IMG/VR virus record: IMGVR_UViG_3300005618_000021 | Location: 1-55,129 of that record | Strand: one strand, 5' to 3' | Length of the DNA: 55,129 nucleotides | Source: a virus | Part shown: positions 8,227 to 15,195 of the stretch, piece by piece | Position numbering within the stretch: the first letter of the stretch is position 1 | Layout of the letters: the number at the start of each line of letters is the position of its first letter | Position numbers and translations under genes: made by a program | Notes under the pieces: generated by a model | Database searches by the model: none | What the model was told of the DNA's origin: nothing | What the model saw: the letters and a program-made list of their open reading frames with translations, nothing else

Positions 8227-8541
8227 TCAGCCGATGTTCCAATCCACGCCGTCGAGCCGTCCGTTCGTCGCGTTGACGAACAACTCCATTCGGTTAGCGG
8301 CGTTAGTGGGAATCACCTGAACGAACTCGACTGCGCTCGGTCCACCGGGCGGCTCAGTTCGGGAGAATGTTCGTCCATTCTTGAGAACCGTAGCCTGGGC
8401 AGGGAGTGGCACATCAGTTGAGTTGTTGAACATGCGGACAGCCGTCACGAAAAGCGTCACATCGTCATAGTCGTAACTCACTCGCCGCACCGTGCCGTCC
8501 AGCGCAATGTCCTCAAACTTGACCACATTCACCGTCGCCAT
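8227..8541 (-). CDS. Small structural protein, unknown
   Basis: 104 residues, beta-rich (VRRVSYDYDDVTLFVTAVRMFNN; MELFVNATNGRLDGVDWNIG). ATG 8541 shares one base with the stop of the gene at 8541-8726 (TGATG). It may form an accessory layer on a fibre with its neighbours. No recognised family. Confidence 0.55.
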   Translation of the reverse strand: MATVNVVKFEDIALDGTVRRVSYDYDDVTLFVTAVRMFNNSTDVPLPAQATVLKNGRTFSRTEPPGGPSAVEFVQVIPTNAANRMELFVNATNGRLDGVDWNIG

Positions 8542-8726
8542 CAGGACTCCACGAGCTCCACGGTAAGCGCCTCAAAATCGACATGGTTGTTGATCTGAAT
8601 ACACGCCTTCTCAAGATGGCGCAGCGCGATGACGCGGTCTGACCAGCGAACAGGACGGTCGATGTGCAGGTTGCTCGTGGTCACTGTCAAGCGAAGCGCT
8701 ACGGGCGGATGTATGGCTCCAGGCAT
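8541..8726 (-). CDS. Small protein of unknown function in tail operon
   Basis: 61 residues from ATG 8726, chosen because AAAAAGGAGGTG lies six to seven bases upstream; an in-frame start at 8750 would bypass that site. The sequence is mixed alpha/beta with no Cys and no membrane segment. It sits between a glycosyltransferase and a small structural gene. Function unknown. Confidence 0.55.
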   Translation of the reverse strand: MPGAIHPPVALRLTVTTSNLHIDRPVRWSDRVIALRHLEKACIQINNHVDFEALTVELVES

Positions 8727-8746
8727 AGACGCACCTCCTTTTTCGC

Positions 8747-9457
8747 TCAACCGATCAGGGCACCGTTCGTCTCTGGCGCGCCGTACCGCAACGCTTGATA
8801 GACGGCTTCCATGTTGACCACGTTCAGCCGCGCGAGCACCTCATGGCCAATAGCAATGGACATATCGAGGTAGACCTTGAATCCTAGGGCACGCGCACGA
8901 TTGCAAAAGTAGTAATCCTCCGACAGGTTGTTGAAACCGCCAGCCTGCGGATCGTTCTCAACCCCAAATCCGAACAACGGCCAGAATCGCCACGAGGCGT
9001 TGCTGTTGCATTCTGGCAGCACCTCGACCATCGCCGCGATCACCTTTCGGTGAACGGCGAAGAACCCGGTTGCCACGTGGCGCATCTCCAGTGGCTCGAG
9101 GTCAGGGCCAAACCTGAGCAGTGATTCGCCCAGCGTCCGAATCGCCAGATGGCTGGCGTCGCCAGTAGGGTAGGCCGCGGCAATCACGTCATGCCCGTCA
9201 CGGCACCGCTCAACAATGCCGTTGGCGTCGTCGGGATCGAACACGATGTCATCGTCGACCATCAGGAAGACATCATCGGTCGTCTCGCGAAACCATTTGG
9301 ATGCCTGGATGGAGCGGGCACGGTTGATGCCCGCCTCACCCCCGAGTTGCTCACGCCACTGGTTCGGTCCAGGCGTCGTGAGCAGTTTCGTGATACACCC
9401 GTGCGTCGGCAGACTGACCGACCGGTACGCACAGACAATCAGTGTGGCGGTGCTCAA
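8747..9457 (-). CDS. GT-A fold glycosyltransferase
   Basis: 236 residues from TTG 9457, which overlaps the stop of the GIY-YIG gene (TTGA). TATLIVCAYRS opens the nucleotide-binding strand, and FLMVDDDIVFD near residue 65 is the DxD-type metal/sugar-nucleotide motif; a later NNLSEDYYFCNRARALGFKVYLD segment resembles the catalytic-base region of family-2-like enzymes. It would transfer a sugar from a nucleotide donor in the cytoplasm. Its place among tail-fibre genes suggests a tail or virion protein as acceptor; that is inference. Confidence 0.8.
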   Translation of the reverse strand: MSTATLIVCAYRSVSLPTHGCITKLLTTPGPNQWREQLGGEAGINRARSIQASKWFRETTDDVFLMVDDDIVFDPDDANGIVERCRDGHDVIAAAYPTGDASHLAIRTLGESLLRFGPDLEPLEMRHVATGFFAVHRKVIAAMVEVLPECNSNASWRFWPLFGFGVENDPQAGGFNNLSEDYYFCNRARALGFKVYLDMSIAIGHEVLARLNVVNMEAVYQALRYGAPETNGALIG

Positions 9458-10254
9458 ATAGCTGTCTCTTTCAATCGGTCACGGCGGCGGATGTAGTGCT
9501 CGTGAGCCTGCCGTTTTGTACGTTCTGGATCACGTGCATAGTAGTCACGACGAGCCTTGCGCTGTGCTTCGAGTTGCTCCGGTGTGAGATTGGCAACTGC
9601 ACGTCGCTTATGGTCAGCCTCGCGTTTGAGTGCTGCGCGGGCCTGGTCATACGCGCGTTTCTGCTCCTTCCGAGCGGCCGCATAGTCGCGCATCTGAGCA
9701 GTGAGGCGCGGTTTGTTCGCTTTGTAATGAGCCTTGACTGCTTGTCGTCTGGCTTCGCGTTGCTCAAGAGTTTCCTTTGCATACACGCCAGACACTCGCT
9801 CGGCGTTGCATACACGACAGATGCGCTTGCCTGCTTTGCCACGGTAGGTATTCGCGTTATCGTAGACGTGACCCTTCGGGCACGCGATGATCTTCGCCAC
9901 GCGTTCTGCGATGGCTCTCCGAATATTCGCCAAGCCCTCCGGCGTATTGCGCGCACCAAGCCGGGAACCAGCGACCGGACAGATATTGAAGGCTGGCTGG
10001 AGCGCTTCGAGATATTCCTGCTCACGATCAATGAGGTCGACTCTGTCGCACTCATCAATGACGTAGAACCTGAACGCCGTCGCGCCATGCTTCGTCCATG
10101 CGTTCTGGAGGAATCGGCTGTGATGCGTACCAGCGTTCAGTTGTCCGCGATGCCTGTACCAGCGGTTCTCTATGTTGGCGCTACTACCGATGTAGAAGCG
10201 ATCTGTCCCAATTTGCTCGATTACATAGATCCCGCACCTATGCTTGCCTGGCAT
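9454..10254 (-). CDS. GIY-YIG homing endonuclease
   Basis: 266 residues. CGIYVIEQ and RFYIGSS near the N-terminus form the GIY-YIG motif, followed by RWYRHRGQLNAG (catalytic Arg) and FRFYVIDECD...REQEYLEALQPAFN (catalytic Glu and Asn). Residues about 120-165 hold a C-x-KGH...C-x2-C zinc-finger-like element, and the rest is a long basic Lys/Arg/Ala helix region expected to contact DNA. It lies between a structural gene and a glycosyltransferase, typical of a free-standing mobile endonuclease. A hairpin at 10256-10280 can mask its ribosome binding site. Confidence 0.9.
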   Translation of the reverse strand: MPGKHRCGIYVIEQIGTDRFYIGSSANIENRWYRHRGQLNAGTHHSRFLQNAWTKHGATAFRFYVIDECDRVDLIDREQEYLEALQPAFNICPVAGSRLGARNTPEGLANIRRAIAERVAKIIACPKGHVYDNANTYRGKAGKRICRVCNAERVSGVYAKETLEQREARRQAVKAHYKANKPRLTAQMRDYAAARKEQKRAYDQARAALKREADHKRRAVANLTPEQLEAQRKARRDYYARDPERTKRQAHEHYIRRRDRLKETAI

Positions 10255-10255
10255 T

Positions 10256-10280
10256 CCATCCCCTCATTAAGAGAGGATGG
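10256..10280 (-). promoter_or_regulatory. RNA hairpin masking the GIY-YIG Shine-Dalgarno
   Basis: On the minus strand CCATCCTCTC (10280-10271), a five-base loop and GAGGGGATGG (10265-10256) form a 10-bp stem with one G-U wobble. The 3' arm is the Shine-Dalgarno of the endonuclease, two bases before ATG 10254. Phage T4 homing endonucleases are known to be translationally repressed this way in read-through transcripts. Confidence 0.65.
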
Positions 10281-10318
10281 TACCAGCCTTCAGGATGCGG
10301 CGTCTATTTTGTGACGCG

Positions 10319-10945
10319 CTAGATTGCCCCCGAGATGTAGGGTGCGATGCGCTCGCGGTGGAGGGTTTTACGATTGGAACGGTGGTGTCGATGGCTCTTT
10401 CCGCCACCATCGCCTAGATCGGCCGTTTGTAACGGGAGTGTAACGGCCGGTTCATATATGATATGGGCTCCTGTGAGCCCCGCAGTACCGCCGGTGAATG
10501 CGCTCAGTGACACCTCGCCCAGTGACGCGGTGTTGCCAATGGTCGACGGCTCCTCGCCTGGAGCTGCAACCCAGCGCACGATGCCACCGAAGGCGTTGTA
10601 CGACAGGTTGAGCAAGTGCAAGGTCGTCGAACGCTGCGGGTTGGTACCAGCGATGGTGAAGCCAATCGGTACGACCGACAGGACCGAATGCGTACCGTCC
10701 AATGCGGCTTGCATGGCGCCCGACGTACTCGACAGGGTGACACCCACGGTCGAGTCGCGCGACAACAGCATGAACGTTGGCGAGCTGGCACCAGCCTGGC
10801 CACCAAGATAGACCTCGATGAACGTGAGCCGCTGCGTGGCGTTGCCGCCCTGCACAGCCATGTACGAGCCATTGGCCAGCGCGGTCGCCGCGTCAGCCGT
10901 GGCAGTGGGCGTGAACGTCGTGAATGAATAGGAGAACTTGGCCAT
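10319..10945 (-). CDS. Virion structural protein, Ala/Thr/Ser-rich
   Basis: 208 residues. Low-complexity beta-rich N-terminal region (SYSFTTFTPTATADAATALANGSYMAVQGG), then a segment recognisable as a small jelly-roll-like structural domain. The last 30 residues switch to a His/Arg/Lys-rich tail (KSHRHHRSNRK). The composition of the main domain resembles the protein at 20248-20607. It probably decorates the virion. Confidence 0.6.
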   Translation of the reverse strand: MAKFSYSFTTFTPTATADAATALANGSYMAVQGGNATQRLTFIEVYLGGQAGASSPTFMLLSRDSTVGVTLSSTSGAMQAALDGTHSVLSVVPIGFTIAGTNPQRSTTLHLLNLSYNAFGGIVRWVAAPGEEPSTIGNTASLGEVSLSAFTGGTAGLTGAHIIYEPAVTLPLQTADLGDGGGKSHRHHRSNRKTLHRERIAPYISGAI

Positions 10946-10957
10946 GGTGAGGGCGTC

Positions 10958-11185
10958 TTACCTTTCAGAATGCGTCAATAGCGACGGATGAACAGGACCG
11001 CGGAACATACTGGTCTGTTCGGCCAGTAGCAACTGATAGTGGCGTACATCCTCCTTGACATCTGTCCATGTGCAGAGAGGACAGAGTCCCTCTGGAGTGG
11101 GGTAGTTGACACCATCGAAACGGTGACCAGTCTCGCAGTAACGACCTTCCAGGAGCGTGCGCTGCTCCTGTGTCAGTCCAGTCAT
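10958..11185 (-). CDS. Small Cys/His protein of unknown function
   Basis: 75 residues. YCETGH and LCPLCTW supply a possible Cys/His zinc site. ATG 11185 overlaps the stop of the upstream zinc-ribbon protein gene (ATGA), so the two are likely made together. No family recognised. Confidence 0.6.
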   Translation of the reverse strand: MTGLTQEQRTLLEGRYCETGHRFDGVNYPTPEGLCPLCTWTDVKEDVRHYQLLLAEQTSMFRGPVHPSLLTHSER

Positions 11186-11535
11186 AACGGCTTACCAGGG
11201 ACCAGGAGGGGACTGGTGGGCAAAGCGTGGAATTTGCCGTCTGAAATAGCGTCGGCCAACTGTTCGAACGGCTCACACCACAGGTTGTGGTTATCACACA
11301 CGACTTTCATGCACTTGCGACAGACTTCACGCTCACGCGTGCGTTCTGGCCGCTTGAGTACGATGGCATGGCAATGCGCACAGGTCCATGTGTCCACCTC
11401 GACCGCGGTGCTGCCAGGCACCGGTATGCCTCCGAGCGCGGCTACCTGCGGTGCCATTGCTTCGGGGATACCAGGCGAGTTGCGGTGATCGATAATCAGG
11501 TACCCGTTATGCCCTCCAATCTTGGTTGAGGCCAA
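11182..11535 (-). CDS. Conserved phage zinc-ribbon protein in tail region
   Basis: 117 residues from TTG 11535, supported by AAAAGGAGG nine bases before it. The N-terminal HNGYLIIDHRNSPGIPE block and the central DTWTCAHCH...REREVCRKCMKVVCDNHN block with four to five Cys match a small protein family often seen in phage structural operons. The two Cys-x2-Cys pairs imply a zinc ribbon. Its job is unknown. Confidence 0.7.
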   Translation of the reverse strand: MASTKIGGHNGYLIIDHRNSPGIPEAMAPQVAALGGIPVPGSTAVEVDTWTCAHCHAIVLKRPERTREREVCRKCMKVVCDNHNLWCEPFEQLADAISDGKFHALPTSPLLVPGKPL

Positions 11536-11558
11536 ATTGCCATCCCTCCTTTTAGGTG

Positions 11559-12164
11559 TTAGCCAACGAACTGCACACTGCTACGGCCACGAGAACCGAG
11601 GTACGCGAGTTGAAACATGAATGACGCCCAACGTCCGAGTGATAGTGCGGGCCTCGACGAGTCCGTTGGTATTGCAACTGCGATGAGGTTGTCGCCAATG
11701 ACGAGACTTGCCTGAAAAAACGCGTTCGTCAATCCAGCACCGAAACCCAGTCCATTGACGTACGACACATTGGCGGTCCCTTGCTGGTCTATCAGTGCGA
11801 ACGTTCCATTCTGCAAGCCTGGCGATATGTGATCAGACCGCACAAGATCACCGGCCGGCACATTCAAATGAAAGCGGTACAGCATCACTCGCTCGGGGAC
11901 TATCTCGACCGGTGAGATCCACAACGGGTCACCCCACGGTTGGGTAGGAGGCGTGGCGGCAGGATTGTCGGCCGGCGGGAATGGATCGGTACCCAGTGTT
12001 GCCACCACCGGGGCGGTCCAGAAACTATCGTCGAAAGCTGGCTGTTCCCATCCTGGCGGCGGGAACGTACTGCCTTGTCGATACGACGACACTTTGCCTT
12101 CGCCCGCAATGGTCGATGTCTGTACATATGTGACACCGTCTATGGTGGATATAACTGTCGGCAC
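11559..12164 (-). CDS. Tail-associated beta protein, sugar-binding-like
   Basis: 201 residues from GTG 12164. GWEQPAFDDSFWTAPV followed by VMLYRFHLNVPAGDL...TFALIDQQGTANVSYVNG resembles the galactose-binding-like jelly-roll modules (discoidin/GH2 N-domain type) found in phage fibres and glycosidases. Tail operon context suggests a baseplate or fibre adhesin. The fold assignment is inference from motif spacing. Confidence 0.6.
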   Translation of the reverse strand: MPTVISTIDGVTYVQTSTIAGEGKVSSYRQGSTFPPPGWEQPAFDDSFWTAPVVATLGTDPFPPADNPAATPPTQPWGDPLWISPVEIVPERVMLYRFHLNVPAGDLVRSDHISPGLQNGTFALIDQQGTANVSYVNGLGFGAGLTNAFFQASLVIGDNLIAVAIPTDSSRPALSLGRWASFMFQLAYLGSRGRSSVQFVG

Positions 12165-12186
12165 TCAGTGTCCATAAACCATGTGA

Positions 12187-13221
12187 TTACAGGGTTGTGT
12201 CGAGCGAATGCTCAATCGTGCCCTCACGCGGCAGAGGAGTCCACGGGCGCCGAATTGGCATATCGAGCACGGCACCGAAGAATGGCGGCGGACCAGCCCA
12301 CAGCCAGAACTCCGCAATCGTGTAAACCTCTGGGCCATCGGATGTGAAGTTCGATGATCGACCGAACCCATCGGTGCCGTTGGTTGTTTCACAACGATGC
12401 TGCACCTCGACTACGGCCGATGACCTGAGTGCGAACAAACCAGCAACAATCGAAGTTGTCACCGTGCTTGCTGCTCGTGCCGACTGCCCCTGAACGAGCG
12501 TTCCGCCACCGGTTATATTCTGGAGACGGGCCTGATGATCATTGACTGAAAAAGCAGGCGCACTAATGTTGCAGCGATACGTACCAGCATTGAGCGTGAT
12601 CTGATTCAGTGTTCGATCCAACACTGCCAGATTCTGATCATTAGCAAGAAACGTGTTCAGCGTGCGTGTGCGCCACGCTCCTGTAGTAAATGCACCCCCA
12701 TTGGTACCGTCAGGTTTCTGGTCCTGGATACAGATGTATGGTGGCGCACCGGTAACGGTAAGCGTGCCAGGAGGGCCAGGCAACCCCTGAGCACCAGCCG
12801 CACCCGTCGGACCTGTAGCGCCTGTCGGACCCGTCGGCCCTATGGTAGCAATGTTTGAGAACGTGAGCGATGTCGACCCTAGCGTAACTGCTGCTGTCTG
12901 GGTATATACCCAGATCGTGCTCCCATTCGTCGTGCCTTCACGGACATAGATGAACCACCCCAGTGGAAAGTCCGCAGCACTGTCGGCGTCAACCGAGCGA
13001 GTCAGTAAGGTAGCCGCACCCGTCCAGACATAAATGCCATTGTCGGCTGGCACGGCCTGATCCTTGAGCAGAACCCGATCGCCAGAGGCCAGCGTGACAC
13101 CATCTATCGTCGCGCCTGGTGTGGCCAGCGTAATAGCTACGGTCGATGCGGCGCGTACTGGTTCCTTGAGCCGCTTGGCTTCGTGGAGGTCGGCCCCGCT
13201 AGCTGAGGAATGTGCTGGCAA
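12187..13221 (-). CDS. Tail fibre with collagen-like segment
   Basis: 344 residues from TTG 13221, with AGGAG seven bases upstream. Residues about 30-130 hold the ATPGATIDGVTLASGDRVLLKDQ and NGIYVWTG blocks of a common fibre N-domain that joins the tail. A short Gly-x-y run (GPTGPTGATGPTGAAG...) at about residues 130-155 forms a collagen-like trimer stem. The C-terminal half is a beta-rich globular head (INLNAGTYRCNISAPAFSV). It is the most probable receptor-binding fibre. Collagen-like Thr and Pro positions are also plausible glycan acceptor sites. Confidence 0.8.
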   Translation of the reverse strand: MPAHSSASGADLHEAKRLKEPVRAASTVAITLATPGATIDGVTLASGDRVLLKDQAVPADNGIYVWTGAATLLTRSVDADSAADFPLGWFIYVREGTTNGSTIWVYTQTAAVTLGSTSLTFSNIATIGPTGPTGATGPTGAAGAQGLPGPPGTLTVTGAPPYICIQDQKPDGTNGGAFTTGAWRTRTLNTFLANDQNLAVLDRTLNQITLNAGTYRCNISAPAFSVNDHQARLQNITGGGTLVQGQSARAASTVTTSIVAGLFALRSSAVVEVQHRCETTNGTDGFGRSSNFTSDGPEVYTIAEFWLWAGPPPFFGAVLDMPIRRPWTPLPREGTIEHSLDTTL

Positions 13222-13223
13222 GC

Positions 13224-13805
13224 CTAACTCCTGGCCACAAAGGGGATACCGCTCGAGTCAGTAAAACTCACGCTGCTGCTATCGAAGAAAGCCGGCGCAT
13301 CAATACCCGCCACATCAATCCTTCTCAAAGTCAAGGTGAACGTGAGCACGGTCGCGCTCCCCGAAAACGTTGCGAGCGCATAGGACAGGATGTCGCCTGG
13401 CTGGAGTTCGGTGATCCAACCTGAGATGTCGATATCGACCTCGGCCTGAGCTGTCAGTCCTGGTCGCGTCGTCCCGTAGATCGGTCGTGCGCCACCACCC
13501 CACATCCCGTGTGACGCTAGACGAATGTCCACGGTCGCCGTGACAGTGATCGGGGTGATGAGTAAATCGGTCGGACTCCACACGCCCGCTGCCAAGTGGG
13601 CGCCGACAATTGTGAAGGCGCCCGATGGCATCTCGGGTATCCCGCCCATGCCAACGGTAAGCGGCTGGCCAGCACCGTCAAAGTTCATGATCAATGCACA
13701 GGCAGTTGCTCGCTCGACCTGCTGTTCCCACTCACGTTGCCGTGCCTTGGCCAGCAGGATGCCGAATGCTTTGTCGAGCTGTGACTCGGACGATGCCACG
13801 CTCAC
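13224..13805 (-). CDS. Baseplate/tail protein downstream of hub
   Basis: 193 residues from GTG 13805, which overlaps the hub gene stop (GTGA). The first 45 residues are helical and charged (DKAFGILLAKARQREWEQQVERA), then an Ig-like beta region (AEVDIDISGWITELQPGDILSY). Position between hub and fibre suggests an adaptor linking the fibre to the baseplate. No family recognised. Confidence 0.6.
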   Translation of the reverse strand: MSVASSESQLDKAFGILLAKARQREWEQQVERATACALIMNFDGAGQPLTVGMGGIPEMPSGAFTIVGAHLAAGVWSPTDLLITPITVTATVDIRLASHGMWGGGARPIYGTTRPGLTAQAEVDIDISGWITELQPGDILSYALATFSGSATVLTFTLTLRRIDVAGIDAPAFFDSSSVSFTDSSGIPFVARS

Positions 13806-14854
13806 CCGACGTACTCCATCGTCTGCGTGAACCACTGGTCGTCCACTTCGCACGTGACCGCGATACACACGAGGTCGTCGTCCAGCCCAAGCATGGACGA
13901 GGTGATATGGTGAACTTGACCAGGCCCGAACAGGTCGTCGCGCGGGGTGCTGATCCCGCTTAGCTTGACGATGGTGTGATCCGTTTCGTTCTGTACGTAG
14001 GCAAGCACGGTTTCACAACTGATCCCTGGACGAGTGTCAGCGTTGGTGTTGCGCTCGATCATCTCGCTCGAGAAGGCATACGGCACCGTGCCATTCGGAA
14101 TCGTTGTCGGATTACTGAAGGACACTGCGCCCAGCCCATCGCCGTAATCGAACCCCGTAACTTGCCACGCGACCGCAGTCTCAAACGTAGCCTTCTGCGT
14201 GTGGCCGCCTTCGAAGATGTCGACGCCCTCGGTCAGCGTGAATTCTGCCCCACCACCGGGCTGGCTGAGCACTTGGACGCGATAAATGTTATTGCCGTCC
14301 TCGGGGCTCTCGACGATCTTGTACCCAAGGCTCGCCTTGGACAGCCGGCTCAAATAATCGAGGCCCGTCTCTCCCTGGCGCCAGGTGTATGCCACGGCCG
14401 CAGCGCCGCCACGTACGATGCCCGTTCCGCCAATGCTGCCAATATCCCCGCCAGAGATGCCGCAAATGTCGAGCACCGCCTGAGCAATCGCCTCGTCTGT
14501 GGCCGGGCCGCCGGTGAGGTCGGCGAGCAGGAAGCCGTTCGGCCGGTTGTTACGGTACTTGGCGACCTTGAGCAGCGGCCCGCGGCACACCATCTCGAAC
14601 GTCGGCCCGCTATTGAGCCAGTCACCTTGCAAGATCGTGCCGCGGAACCGAGTAATGTTGTTGTCGCCGTTGCCCATCGTGATGGTAACTTCGTCGCCCT
14701 GGCTGAATCCGGGATCTTCAAGGCACTTGACGTAGCCACGACTGACCGGGTCTGCGAACGACGTTTCCACACGCGCGCCGCGCAGCAACTGTGTATCGAT
14801 CGCCGTGCCGCTGATCGTCGCTGTGCAGTAGGGCGCGTAGACCTGAACGGTCAT
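13802..14854 (-). CDS. Tail hub / late-control gpD-like protein
   Basis: 350 residues. The sequence layout (N-terminal barrel with DEVTITMGNGDN, central VLDICGISGG, then TWRQGETGLDYLSRLSKASLGYKIVE, then a second beta domain) matches hub proteins of the gp27/gpD-like group, which form the trimeric tip through which the tape measure and DNA leave. It follows the distal-tail gene with an ATGA overlap, the usual order in siphophages. Confidence 0.75.
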   Translation of the reverse strand: MTVQVYAPYCTATISGTAIDTQLLRGARVETSFADPVSRGYVKCLEDPGFSQGDEVTITMGNGDNNITRFRGTILQGDWLNSGPTFEMVCRGPLLKVAKYRNNRPNGFLLADLTGGPATDEAIAQAVLDICGISGGDIGSIGGTGIVRGGAAAVAYTWRQGETGLDYLSRLSKASLGYKIVESPEDGNNIYRVQVLSQPGGGAEFTLTEGVDIFEGGHTQKATFETAVAWQVTGFDYGDGLGAVSFSNPTTIPNGTVPYAFSSEMIERNTNADTRPGISCETVLAYVQNETDHTIVKLSGISTPRDDLFGPGQVHHITSSMLGLDDDLVCIAVTCEVDDQWFTQTMEYVG

Positions 14855-15195
14855 GCCAGAATGAACTGCGCTCGAGCCACAACCTGGCCGTCCATACGTG
14901 GCGGGTCAGGGTTCGTTTCTTTGAGGTACGCGCTAACCGTATCCCAGTGATCGATCACGAGCGTGCCGGTCGTAGGTTGGCCGCGCATCAGTGCAAAGGT
15001 GACGTACTGGCCGCGATCCGTAAACACACACGTGACGGTGCGCGTCACTTCACGCTGCCCCCCGACACTGACCGCCACGTTGTTACCGCCAGGGAACCCA
15101 CGCGTATTGACCGATGACGTGGCCGGCTCCGACCAGCCTTCCTCGAGCGCCGTGAAACTGACCGAGCCGAAGCCAGACACGCTAAACGAGCTCAC
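14851..15195 (-). CDS. Distal tail-like protein
   Basis: 114 residues from GTG 15195, overlapping the tape-measure stop. Begins SSFSVSGFGSVSFTAL and has a central VTRTVTCVFTDRGQYVTFALMRG region reminiscent of small distal-tail or baseplate beta-barrels. Placed between tape measure and hub, where Dit-like proteins usually lie. Shorter than classical Dit proteins, so it may keep only the ring domain. Confidence 0.6.
   Translation of the reverse strand: MSSFSVSGFGSVSFTALEEGWSEPATSSVNTRGFPGGNNVAVSVGGQREVTRTVTCVFTDRGQYVTFALMRGQPTTGTLVIDHWDTVSAYLKETNPDPPRMDGQVVARAQFILA

Noticed and set aside
9442-10314. Rightward 290-codon frame
   Set aside because: Complement of the GIY-YIG gene, which has complete catalytic motifs and an RBS; the rightward protein is Cys/Leu-rich noise.
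12760-12840. Collagen-like run as possible simple-sequence expansion
   Set aside because: Short, bounded Gly-x-y stems are normal in phage fibres and the codons vary, so no recent expansion is implied.
13976-14950. Rightward 324-codon frame
   Set aside because: Antisense of the tail hub gene; no start signal or family resemblance.
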